Part shown: positions 1-5,166 of the stretch, one piece after another
Numbering within the stretch: position 1 is the stretch's first letter
Layout: each line of letters starts with the position of its first letter
NCBI GenBank assembly: GCA_946405475.1
Contig: CAMJHI010000171.1
Coordinates: forward strand, 1 to 5,166
Source of the DNA: an uncultured Clostridia bacterium
Lineage (GTDB): Bacteria; Bacillota; Clostridia; Oscillospirales; Acutalibacteraceae
Reading direction: 5' to 3'
Length of the DNA stretch: 5,166 nucleotides
Made by a program: the position numbers and the translations under genes
Notes under the pieces: model-generated
What the model was told of the DNA's origin: nothing
The model's database searches: none
What the model saw: the letters and a program-made list of their open reading frames with translations, nothing else

Positions 1-29
1 AAAAGATCCGCTCCCTCGTGCGCTTGTGA
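1..29 (+). CDS. Possible 3' end of an upstream gene (partial)
   Basis: Reading from base 3 gives eight codons (K-I-R-S-L-V-R-L) and then TGA at 27-29. All eight codons end in G or C, as in the strongly GC3-biased genes downstream, and base composition turns AT-rich directly after the stop. This is what the tail of a gene would look like. It is too short to identify, and a second frame ending with TAG at 47-49 is also open from the window edge, so the call is tentative. Confidence 0.35.
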
Positions 30-63
30 TTTATTCAGTGTTTCCTTAGATTCTAAACGACTT

Positions 64-85
64 TTTTTGTTGAATTCAACAAAAA
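64..85. promoter_or_regulatory. Perfect 22-bp palindrome, probable operator
   Basis: Bases 64-85 form an uninterrupted palindrome centred between 74 and 75, with core TTGTTGAA/TTCAACAA flanked by T5 and A5. It ends 3 bp before the -35 box of the promoter for the small membrane-protein gene. That position and symmetry suit a dimeric transcription factor site. The core resembles Rex-type sites (TTGT...ACAA) but lacks their four-base central spacer, so I do not assign a regulator. The stem is AT-rich and no U-tract follows it on either strand, so it is unlikely to be a terminator. Confidence 0.6.
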
Positions 86-94
86 TTGTTGAAT
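86..94 (+). repeat. Direct repeat of the operator half-site
   Basis: TTGTTGAAT at 86-94 exactly repeats the left arm of the palindrome (67-75), 19 bp downstream, close to two helical turns. Its last six bases are the -35 box. A protein bound here would cover the -35 element, which suggests a second, weaker regulator contact. The matching right arm is absent. Confidence 0.5.
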
Positions 95-117
95 CATACT
101 TTCCTTTTTGTTATAAT
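89..117 (+). promoter_or_regulatory. Sigma-A-type promoter with extended -10
   Basis: The -35 box TTGAAT (89-94) and the perfect -10 box TATAAT (112-117) are separated by 17 bp. A TG dinucleotide at 109-110 adds an extended -10 motif. Transcription would start near 124-126, giving a leader of only about 20 nt before the ATG at 147. The region is AT-rich, in contrast to the genes. It most likely drives the small gene and the two glycosidase genes behind it. Confidence 0.8.
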
Positions 118-131
118 AAATAAAATTGTTT

Positions 132-140
132 AGGGAGGGG
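132..140 (+). promoter_or_regulatory. Ribosome binding site fixing the start at 147
   Basis: A purine block containing GGAGG (134-138) lies 8 nt before the ATG at 147. The frame is open further upstream to a TTG at 126, but this site would then lie inside the coding region and the TTG has no Shine-Dalgarno sequence of its own. The ATG at 147 is therefore preferred. Confidence 0.75.
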
Positions 141-146
141 AGCCGA

Positions 147-485
147 ATGCCTGTTTGGTGGATCAGCTTTTTCCCGCTGCTTATCGTGTTTCTGCTCCTG
201 TGGACGCAGCGGAAACAAACCGGTGAATTCATAACGGCTCGTGCCAGACGATTAAAAGGAGATGAGGAAATGTACAAAATCGCACAACGATATATCGGTA
301 AAGACGTTCTGCTCAATACCGTCGCCTCCGGCACTTATGACGGTGTGATCAAGGAGGTCGTCGACAACGCCGTGGTGCTCGAAAAGAACGGTGAACAAAC
401 GGTCGTGAACCTTGATTACGTGATCCGCCTGCGCGAATACCCGCGCGGCAAGAACGGCAAGAGAAAGTCGATTGTCACCGATTGA
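147..485 (+). CDS. Small membrane-anchored protein with DUF6897-like barrel domain
   Basis: The product is 112 residues. Residues 2-20 are a hydrophobic, tryptophan-containing segment that should span the membrane. Basic residues follow (R22, K23, R32, R34, R35), so the positive-inside rule places the C-terminal part in the cytoplasm. Residues 42-102 look like a small beta-barrel domain of the kind found in short clostridial proteins annotated DUF6897: an 'IGKDV' strand, 'G-x-I-K-E-V-x-D' and 'V-N-L-D-Y-V-I-R-x-R-E-Y-P', ending in a basic tail. The family assignment is from memory of its pattern and not from a search. Its function is unknown to me. It is the first gene after the promoter and ends 18 bp before the GH39 gene, so it is probably co-transcribed with the glycosidases. 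A second good start lies inside the gene at 270. Confidence 0.75.
   Translation: MPVWWISFFPLLIVFLLLWTQRKQTGEFITARARRLKGDEEMYKIAQRYIGKDVLLNTVASGTYDGVIKEVVDNAVVLEKNGEQTVVNLDYVIRLREYPRGKNGKRKSIVTD
254..272 (+). promoter_or_regulatory. Internal ribosome binding site and in-frame ATG
   Basis: AAGGAG at 256-261 lies 8 nt before an ATG at 270-272 that is in frame with the gene starting at 147 (its codon 42). Initiation here would give a soluble 71-residue protein holding only the DUF6897-like domain, without the membrane segment. The site is as good as those in front of the other genes here. The short form has the size I would expect for a stand-alone member of the family, so it could be the main or an additional product. 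Confidence 0.55.
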
Positions 486-503
486 CAAAACGAGGAACCG
501 AAC

Positions 504-1874
504 ATGCAAACAACGGTAAAAGTCGATTTTTTCCGCAACCTCGGCCGCATCAGGGCGATGCACGCCGTGGGGCAGCCGCCGTTCCCGGGGCTTTCGGGCG
601 ATTCTATGCACTATCTGACCGAGGCGGCGATTCCCTACGCTCGGCTTCACGACGTGGGCGGCTTGTTCGGCGGCTATATGTTTGTCGATATTCCGAACGT
701 TTTCCGCGATTTCAGCGCCGACGAAAACGATCCGTCATCTTACGATTTCGGCTTTACGGATGAGCTGCTCAAGGCGATGGATCTCAATGGCGTCAAGCCC
801 ATTTACCGTTTGGGCGTGACGATCGAAAATTTTTTTGAAATCAAAGCCTACCGCATTTTCCCGCCGGCCGATTACGGCAAGTGGGCGCGCATCTGTGAGC
901 ATATTATTCGCCATTATAACGAGGACTGGGCCAATGGCTTTCACTTCGGCATTGAATACTGGGAGATCTGGAACGAACCGGAGGACGGCCCTGGCAGCGG
1001 CATGTGGCGCGGGACGGACGTGGAATTTTTCCGGCTGTATGAGGTTGCGTCCAAACACCTGAAAACGTGCTTCGGCGATTCGATCAAGGTGGGCGGTTAC
1101 GCGTCCTGCGGGCTGGACGGCGCGTTTCAGGACCCGGCCGCATACGGCTTGACGGAGGTCGAACCGAGGGGTGAAACCTACCGCTATTATTTCGTCGAAT
1201 ACGCGGAAAAGTTTTTCCGTTATATCCGTGAGCACGACTGCCCGCTGGATTTCTTCTCCTGGCACTGTTATATCAATGACAAAGACGATCCCGTCCGGCA
1301 TTGTCACAGCGTTGAAGACGCGGCGCTGCTTTCACGGGTCGCGGATCATCTGCTCAAAAAATATGGGTACGAGCGAGCCGAACGGCATTTGAATGAATGG
1401 AACAACGCCTGGCAGCTCGAGTATCGCGGCACAGCTTACGCCGCGGCGCAGGCGGCCGCCATGATGCTGACCATGCAGCACACCGATACCGACCTGCTTT
1501 GCTATTACGACGCCCGCATCGGCGAAAGCTGCTTCGGCGGCATGTTCAATCCGCTCAACTACAAGCCGCTGCCGCTGTATTACGTGTTCAAAGCGTTTGG
1601 CGCGCTCTATACGCTCGGAACGGAAGCAGAATGCAGAAGCGACAATCCTTCGGTTTACGCGCTGGCTGCCGAAAACGAATCCGGCGAGGGCGCCGTGATG
1701 ATCGCCAACACCGGCGAGGATACGGCGCTGACTGTTCAGGGCGGCCGCTTCTGCCGGGCGTATCTGGTGGATGAGGCGCATGAGCTGACCGCGCTTGAAG
1801 GAATACCGGCAGCGCTGAAGAAAAATCAGGTGATGTTGCTGAAAACGGAACCCGATCGTCCGGAAAGGCTGTGA
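504..1874 (+). CDS. GH39-type glycoside hydrolase (beta-xylosidase-like)
   Basis: The 456-residue protein is a clan GH-A retaining glycosidase resembling family GH39 (beta-xylosidases and related exo-enzymes). Residues about 1-365 form the (beta/alpha)8 barrel. The acid/base is E158 in the W-N-E-P motif (156-159), and the likely nucleophile is E298 in H-L-N-E-W-N (295-300). The 140-residue spacing suits clan A. Residues about 370-450 look like the small C-terminal beta-sandwich. No signal peptide or membrane segment is present, so it should be cytoplasmic and act on imported oligosaccharides. Where classical GH39 enzymes have a G-x-N-N-G-P motif near the N-terminus, this protein reads A-V-G-Q-P-P (21-26), so the exact sugar specificity is uncertain. 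GAGG at 492-495 sits 8 nt before the ATG. The gene lies 18 bp after the small gene and 4 bp before the GH29 gene, in one operon. Confidence 0.85.
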   Translation: MQTTVKVDFFRNLGRIRAMHAVGQPPFPGLSGDSMHYLTEAAIPYARLHDVGGLFGGYMFVDIPNVFRDFSADENDPSSYDFGFTDELLKAMDLNGVKPIYRLGVTIENFFEIKAYRIFPPADYGKWARICEHIIRHYNEDWANGFHFGIEYWEIWNEPEDGPGSGMWRGTDVEFFRLYEVASKHLKTCFGDSIKVGGYASCGLDGAFQDPAAYGLTEVEPRGETYRYYFVEYAEKFFRYIREHDCPLDFFSWHCYINDKDDPVRHCHSVEDAALLSRVADHLLKKYGYERAERHLNEWNNAWQLEYRGTAYAAAQAAAMMLTMQHTDTDLLCYYDARIGESCFGGMFNPLNYKPLPLYYVFKAFGALYTLGTEAECRSDNPSVYALAAENESGEGAVMIANTGEDTALTVQGGRFCRAYLVDEAHELTALEGIPAALKKNQVMLLKTEPDRPERL

Positions 1875-1881
1875 TCGTTTG
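1864..1881 (+). promoter_or_regulatory. Ribosome binding site and TTG start of the GH29 gene
   Basis: AAAGG at 1864-1868, inside the last codons of the GH39 gene, lies 10 nt before a TTG at 1879-1881. No ATG or GTG is suitably placed. The first in-frame ATG is codon 63, which would delete the conserved G-I-F-I-H-W-G strand. TTG is therefore the start. The overlap of the site with the upstream gene and the 4-bp gap suggest translational coupling. Confidence 0.7.
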
Positions 1882-3348
1882 AATCAGACCGAATACTTGA
1901 AGCTCATCGACGACGTGATCGGGCAGGAGACTTTCAAAGATAACTGGGCGTCGCTGTCCGCGCACAAAACCCCCGGCTGGTACGCGCGGGCCAAGCTCGG
2001 CATTTTCATCCACTGGGGCGTTTACAGCGTGCCCGCCTTCGGCAACGAATGGTATTCGCGCAATATGTACGTGCCGGGCAGCGTCGAATTTGAGCACCAT
2101 GTCAAAACCTACGGCGCACAGAAGGATTTCGGCTATAAGGATTTTATTCCGCTGTTTCGGGCGGAAAAGTTCAGCGCGTCGGAATGGATCAAAACCTTCC
2201 GTGAAGCCGGCGCAAAATTTGTGATGCCCGTGCTGGAGCATCACGACGGCTTCGCCATGTATGATACGGCGTTCAACCGCTGGAACGCGAAAGCGATGGG
2301 TCCCTGCCGTGACGTGGCGGGGGAATTGAAGGCCGAATGCGAAAAGCAGGGTCTGACCTTCTGCGCTTCGACCCACCGGGCGGAGCATTATTTCTTTATG
2401 AACATGGGGCGCACCTTCGACAGCGACGTGGATCCGGCCGCCGAATGGTTCGATTTTTACGCACCCGCGCACTATGAAGAAAAGTTCGGCGCCGCGATGA
2501 CCGAAACGTGCGACACGGTCGATGAGACCGGCGCGAGCGAGGAATGGCTGACGGATTGGATGGTTCGCACCTGTGAGATCATCGACCAATACCGGCCGAA
2601 GATCCTGTATTTCGATTGGTGGATCCAGAACCACACCTTCAAGCCATATCTGAAAAAGATCGCCGCTTATTATTATAACCGTGCGCTGGAGTGGGGCGAA
2701 GAAGTCACCATTGACTATAAGCACAACGCCTTTGCGCCCGGCACGGCTACGCTGGATATCGAGCGCGGCGCGCTGGGCGACGTATATCCCGAACCGTGGC
2801 AGACCGATACCGCCATCGGCAAGCTGTCGTGGGGTTATCGCAAAGACAACGCCTACAAATCGACCTACGAGGTCGTCACAACGCTCATCGACGTCGTGTC
2901 AAAAAACGGCATGCTGCTGCTGAACCTCGGCCCGAAGCCGGACGGCACCTTTACCGCGGAAGAAACAGCGGTGCTGCGGGAACTCGGCGCTTGGCTGAAG
3001 ATCAACGGCGAGGGCATTTACGACACCGTGCCGTATAAGTTTTTCAAAGAAGGCGAGCATCAGCCGAAAGCGGGCATGTTTTCCGAGGGCGGCGTTCCCT
3101 ACGATGAAGCCGATTTCCGCTTTACCTACAAAAGCGGCGCGCTGTATGCGTTTCAGATGAAGCCGTCGAAAACTATACTGATCCGATCCCTTCACACCGA
3201 CCGCTGCGGCACGAGCGTGCAGAACGTGACCCTGCTCGGTTCCGATGAAGCGGTGGATTTTGAAAGAGGCCGGAGCGGGCTTTCCGTTACGCTCGGCGCC
3301 GAACCGAAAACCGACTTGCCGATCTGCCTGAAGATCGAGCTGGCGTAA
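1879..3348 (+). CDS. GH29 alpha-L-fucosidase-type glycoside hydrolase
   Basis: The 489-residue protein is a family GH29 enzyme, which removes terminal alpha-L-fucose (some members act on related sugars such as alpha-L-galactose) by a retaining mechanism. Family marks in order are K-L-G-I-F-I-H-W-G (39-47), N-E-W-Y (56-59), H-H-D-G-F (121-125), the nucleophile D246 in Y-F-D-W-W (244-248), W-Q-T-D-T...S-W-G-Y (307-320), and N-G-M-L-L-L-N-L-G-P-x-P-D-G (343-356). The acid/base may be E295 in the L-D-I-E-R-G segment (292-297). That is inferred from position, because this residue varies across GH29. Residues about 390-489 form the C-terminal beta-sandwich. Length is normal for the family. No signal peptide is seen, so it is probably cytoplasmic, working with the GH39 enzyme encoded just upstream. 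A 67-bp gap follows, so it may be the last gene of this operon. Confidence 0.92.
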   Translation: MNQTEYLKLIDDVIGQETFKDNWASLSAHKTPGWYARAKLGIFIHWGVYSVPAFGNEWYSRNMYVPGSVEFEHHVKTYGAQKDFGYKDFIPLFRAEKFSASEWIKTFREAGAKFVMPVLEHHDGFAMYDTAFNRWNAKAMGPCRDVAGELKAECEKQGLTFCASTHRAEHYFFMNMGRTFDSDVDPAAEWFDFYAPAHYEEKFGAAMTETCDTVDETGASEEWLTDWMVRTCEIIDQYRPKILYFDWWIQNHTFKPYLKKIAAYYYNRALEWGEEVTIDYKHNAFAPGTATLDIERGALGDVYPEPWQTDTAIGKLSWGYRKDNAYKSTYEVVTTLIDVVSKNGMLLLNLGPKPDGTFTAEETAVLRELGAWLKINGEGIYDTVPYKFFKEGEHQPKAGMFSEGGVPYDEADFRFTYKSGALYAFQMKPSKTILIRSLHTDRCGTSVQNVTLLGSDEAVDFERGRSGLSVTLGAEPKTDLPICLKIELA

Positions 3349-3365
3349 TCCATGAAGCATTTGAC

Positions 3366-3393
3366 TTGACTGTGTGTCAGGCTGAATCATAAA
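3366..3393 (+). promoter_or_regulatory. Weak candidate promoter before the phosphodiesterase gene
   Basis: The 67-bp gap after the GH29 gene contains TTGACT (3366-3371), 16 bp, then CATAAA (3388-3393). The -35 is good (5 of 6) and the -10 is poor (4 of 6). TTGACT also occurs at 3361-3366. A short inverted repeat TGAC-N5-GTCA (3367-3379) overlaps the -35. No intrinsic terminator is visible in the gap, so read-through from the glycosidase operon is equally possible. Confidence 0.3.
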
Positions 3394-3415
3394 GACAAGT
3401 AAGGAGAGAACTCAC

Positions 3416-4474
3416 ATGAAAAAACTTCTATCCGTCCTTCTGACCGTTACCATGCTTCTGTGCTGTGTGCTGCCGTCGTTCGCGGTCTCGGCGCAAAAGC
3501 CCGGCTTCGGTGAATATGAGCATGTGTTCATCATCGGCATCGACGGCGCCGGCGCAACGTTTGAAAAAATCGATTCGCCCAATTTTGACCGCATTTTTGC
3601 CGACAACGCCTACCGCCACAACGCGATCACCGAGTACATCACCACCAGCGCGCAGAACTGGGGTTCCATTCTGCTGGGCGTCGATTATGAGACCCACGGC
3701 ATGACGAACGATTCCACCAAAGAGAATCCGCACACCTCGGCGGATACCTATCACAGCATTTTCTATTACACCCGTCAGGCGATGCCGGACGCCAAGCTGG
3801 TTTCCATCAATCACTGGCCGAACATCAATTACGGCATTGTTGAAAATGACATCAACGTCAAAAAGGTCAACCGTTTTACGGACGATCTCGTCGTGGATGA
3901 GGTCATTCACAACGTCACCGTCGGCAAAGCGCCCACGCTCATGTTCGTGCAGCTTGACGAGATGGATCACGCCGCGCACACCTACGGCGGGTTCAGCGAC
4001 GAGTATTATGCGGCCGGTGAAAAAATGGATAAACGGCTCGGCCGGATCTATGACGCGATCGAATCCAAAGGGCTGATGAAAAACAGCCTGTTCATCGTGG
4101 TGGCCGATCACGGCGAAACGGCCGGCGGCCATGGCGGGCAGACGGTGGAAGAAAGCTCCGCCATCCTTGCCGTCGCCGGTAAAAGCGTCAACAAGGGGCT
4201 GATCGCCGAGGGCGCTCACAACCGCGACGTTTCCGCCATTGCGCTGTACGCGCTGGGCATCGAACAGCCCGACGCGTTCATTTCGAGCGTTCCCGAGGGC
4301 CTTTTCGGCGAAGCGCGTGAAAAGACGGTTGCCGATAATCCGGCAGAATTCACCGACAAGCTTCTCAACGCGCTTGCTTTCCCGTTCGTGCGCGGCTTCA
4401 ATCTGGTCATGATCGCGTTTTCCTGGATCTATGATATCTATTATCACGCCGGTCTTTTCAGCTTTTTGAACTGA
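3416..4474 (+). CDS. Secreted alkaline-phosphatase-superfamily phosphodiesterase/phosphatase
   Basis: The 352-residue protein belongs to the alkaline phosphatase superfamily, closest in pattern to the type I phosphodiesterase/nucleotide pyrophosphatase branch. These are two-metal hydrolases of phosphate mono- or diesters. Residues 1-26 are a signal peptide (K2, K3, a hydrophobic core, then A-V-S-A before Q27). All expected metal or catalytic positions can be placed: D43 in G-I-D-G-A-G, nucleophile S78 (or T77) in T-T-S-A-Q-N-W-G-S, D184 and H188 in D-H-A-A-H, D231 and H232 in A-D-H-G-E, and H239 in G-G-H-G-G. These placements are by motif alignment by eye. The tail, about 319-352, is rich in aromatic and aliphatic residues and may touch the membrane. 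AAGGAG at 3401-3406 lies 9 nt before the ATG. The enzyme should act outside the cytoplasm on an unknown substrate. A GDPD-like gene follows after 23 bp, which suggests a shared role in phosphodiester turnover. Confidence 0.85.
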   Translation: MKKLLSVLLTVTMLLCCVLPSFAVSAQKPGFGEYEHVFIIGIDGAGATFEKIDSPNFDRIFADNAYRHNAITEYITTSAQNWGSILLGVDYETHGMTNDSTKENPHTSADTYHSIFYYTRQAMPDAKLVSINHWPNINYGIVENDINVKKVNRFTDDLVVDEVIHNVTVGKAPTLMFVQLDEMDHAAHTYGGFSDEYYAAGEKMDKRLGRIYDAIESKGLMKNSLFIVVADHGETAGGHGGQTVEESSAILAVAGKSVNKGLIAEGAHNRDVSAIALYALGIEQPDAFISSVPEGLFGEAREKTVADNPAEFTDKLLNALAFPFVRGFNLVMIAFSWIYDIYYHAGLFSFLN

Positions 4475-4497
4475 CGACGCGCCGGAGGTGAATCGAC

Positions 4498-5166
4498 ATG
4501 TCTTTATCCGATCGCTGGCAGGCGTTTCGCCTGCATCGGCGTTATCGCAAGGGTCAGCCTGTTTCACTTCTGGGTGGTTCACTTTCGGGCGGAGTGACCG
4601 TGACGGCGCATTCCGGCTGCATGAGCCTGCCGGACAATTCGCTGGAAGCCATGGCGGCCGGGATCGAAGCTGGAGCGGGCATTGTGGAATTTGACCTGAA
4701 TTACACCGCGGACGGAACGCCCGTGTTATCCCATGACAAACCGGCCGACGGCTCGTCCTGCGTGACGCTGGCGGAAGCGTTCACTTTTCTGGCGCAGCAC
4801 AAGGGCGTGCAGGCCAACGTGGACGTGAAGAGCACCGAGCGCCTTGAACTGGTGCCGCCGCTTGCGGCGCAGGCGGGCGTAACGGAACAGATCTTTTTCA
4901 CCGGCGTGCGCGAACAGGACGTGGCAGCCGTGCGTGAAAAATGCCCGGGCATCCCGTATTATCTGAACACGTCCGTTCACCGCGGCGACGACCTGAAGGC
5001 GCTGGTCAAAAAAACGGCGGCGTTGGGCGCGGTCGGCCTTAACATCAACTGGAAAAGCGCGTCCCCGAAGCTGATCAGAGCCTTTCATCAAAAGGGCATG
5101 CCCGTTTCGGTGTGGACGGTCAACGAAGTGAAAGATGTCATAAAGAAGGTGAATACCTACTGGCAG
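4498..5166 (+). CDS. Divergent glycerophosphodiester phosphodiesterase-family protein (3' end missing)
   Basis: The frame from ATG 4498 stays open to the window end (223 residues seen, no stop), so the gene is cut by the window; most of a TIM-barrel GDPD domain is present. GDPD enzymes split glycerophosphodiesters into an alcohol and glycerol 3-phosphate. The signature can be followed: H38 (normally HR, here H-S-G), P-D-N-S (45-48, normally PENT), E64 and D66 in E-F-D-L, H79-D80, D109 and K111 in N-V-D-V-K (normally E-x-K), and V-W-T-V-N (205-209). Both signature histidines remain, but the Arg is Ser and the third acidic ligand is Asp. There is no signal peptide; the N-terminus is basic (R6, R11, R14, R15, R17, K18), so the protein looks cytoplasmic. 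GGAGGTG at 4484-4490 lies 7 nt before the ATG and fixes the start. It is 23 bp after the secreted phosphodiesterase gene, probably in the same transcript. Activity on standard glycerophosphodiesters is likely but unproven. Confidence 0.85.
   Translation, partial: MSLSDRWQAFRLHRRYRKGQPVSLLGGSLSGGVTVTAHSGCMSLPDNSLEAMAAGIEAGAGIVEFDLNYTADGTPVLSHDKPADGSSCVTLAEAFTFLAQHKGVQANVDVKSTERLELVPPLAAQAGVTEQIFFTGVREQDVAAVREKCPGIPYYLNTSVHRGDDLKALVKKTAALGAVGLNINWKSASPKLIRAFHQKGMPVSVWTVNEVKDVIKKVNTYWQ
4508..4539 (+). repeat. Bulged inverted repeat just inside the GDPD-like gene
   Basis: GCAGGCG (4518-4524) and CGCCTGC (4528-4534) are perfect complements around a TTT loop. Outside them CCGAT (4508-4512) pairs with ATCGG (4535-4539), leaving CGCTG (4513-4517) as a five-base bulge. 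The RNA would form a 12-bp, mostly GC stem beginning about 10 nt after the start codon. It could slow or regulate translation initiation, or mark an RNA-binding or processing site. No U-tract follows, so it is not an intrinsic terminator. It may also be chance within GC-rich coding DNA. Confidence 0.5.

Noticed and set aside
62..95. Intrinsic terminator of an upstream gene
   Set aside because: The palindrome is AT-rich, has almost no loop, and is followed by A-rich rather than U-rich sequence on the transcript of either strand. A regulator site fits better.
126..146. Upstream TTG start adding seven residues to the small membrane protein
   Set aside because: It would put the Shine-Dalgarno site inside the coding region, and the predicted transcript start is at about this position.
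252..650. Reverse-strand open frame across the end of the small gene and the start of the GH39 gene
   Set aside because: It overlaps two supported genes, has no convincing ribosome site, and encodes no recognisable domain.
1588..2724. Reverse-strand open frame of 378 codons across the GH39/GH29 junction
   Set aside because: It lies opposite two genes with clear catalytic motifs. Its length is explained by the strong GC3 bias, which removes stops from the opposite strand. The translation shows no recognisable domain.
3446..3469. Lipobox (L-L-C-C, residues 14-17) making the phosphodiesterase a lipoprotein
   Set aside because: The cysteines sit inside the hydrophobic core, not after a small residue at its end, and a good signal peptidase I site (A-V-S-A before Q27) follows.
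3428..4582. Reverse-strand open frame of 384 codons opposite the phosphodiesterase gene
   Set aside because: It mirrors a gene with a signal peptide and a full set of metal ligands. The reverse product is a low-complexity mix of V, R, G and H without motifs, as expected of a shadow.
4488..4694. GTG-started 68-codon frame at the beginning of the GDPD-like gene
   Set aside because: Its start overlaps the Shine-Dalgarno site of the true gene and it ends early. The frame from ATG 4498 continues to the window end with family motifs.

Overview
The window looks like part of a low-to-moderate-AT Firmicutes genome, most likely a gut-type Clostridia (Oscillospiraceae/Ruminococcaceae-like). This rests on purine-rich Shine-Dalgarno sites before every gene, one TTG start, a textbook sigma-A promoter, GC-rich third codon positions in all genes, and protein families typical of such bacteria. 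The taxonomic call is inference; no rRNA or marker gene is present.

Layout, all on the + strand. Bases 1-29 may hold the last codons of an upstream gene. Bases 30-146 are an AT-rich control region. It holds a perfect 22-bp palindrome (64-85), a repeated half-site (86-94) and an extended -10 promoter (TTGAAT, 17 bp, TATAAT). Next come a small membrane-anchored barrel protein resembling DUF6897 (147-485), a GH39-type glycosidase (504-1874) and a GH29 alpha-L-fucosidase-type glycosidase (1879-3348). Gaps of 18 and 4 bp indicate one operon. After a 67-bp gap with a weak candidate promoter come a secreted alkaline-phosphatase-superfamily phosphodiesterase/phosphatase (3416-4474) and, 23 bp later, a divergent glycerophosphodiester phosphodiesterase-family protein (4498 to beyond the window end).

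How the genes may work together: neither glycosidase has a signal peptide, so they probably trim imported oligosaccharides in the cytoplasm. GH39 would act on a beta-linked sugar such as xylose, and GH29 on alpha-L-fucose or a related sugar. The downstream pair suggests phosphoester or phosphodiester turnover, with one enzyme exported and the other apparently cytoplasmic. Whether the two pairs share a substrate cannot be read from the sequence. No transporter, transcription factor, RNA gene, CRISPR array or mobile element is visible.

I found no clear evidence of a wholly new system. The points most worth a second look are: the small gene with two well-formed in-frame translation starts, one giving a membrane-anchored form and one a soluble form; the palindrome plus half-site at its promoter; a strong bulged hairpin just inside the start of the GDPD-like gene; and substitutions at signature positions in that GDPD-like protein.
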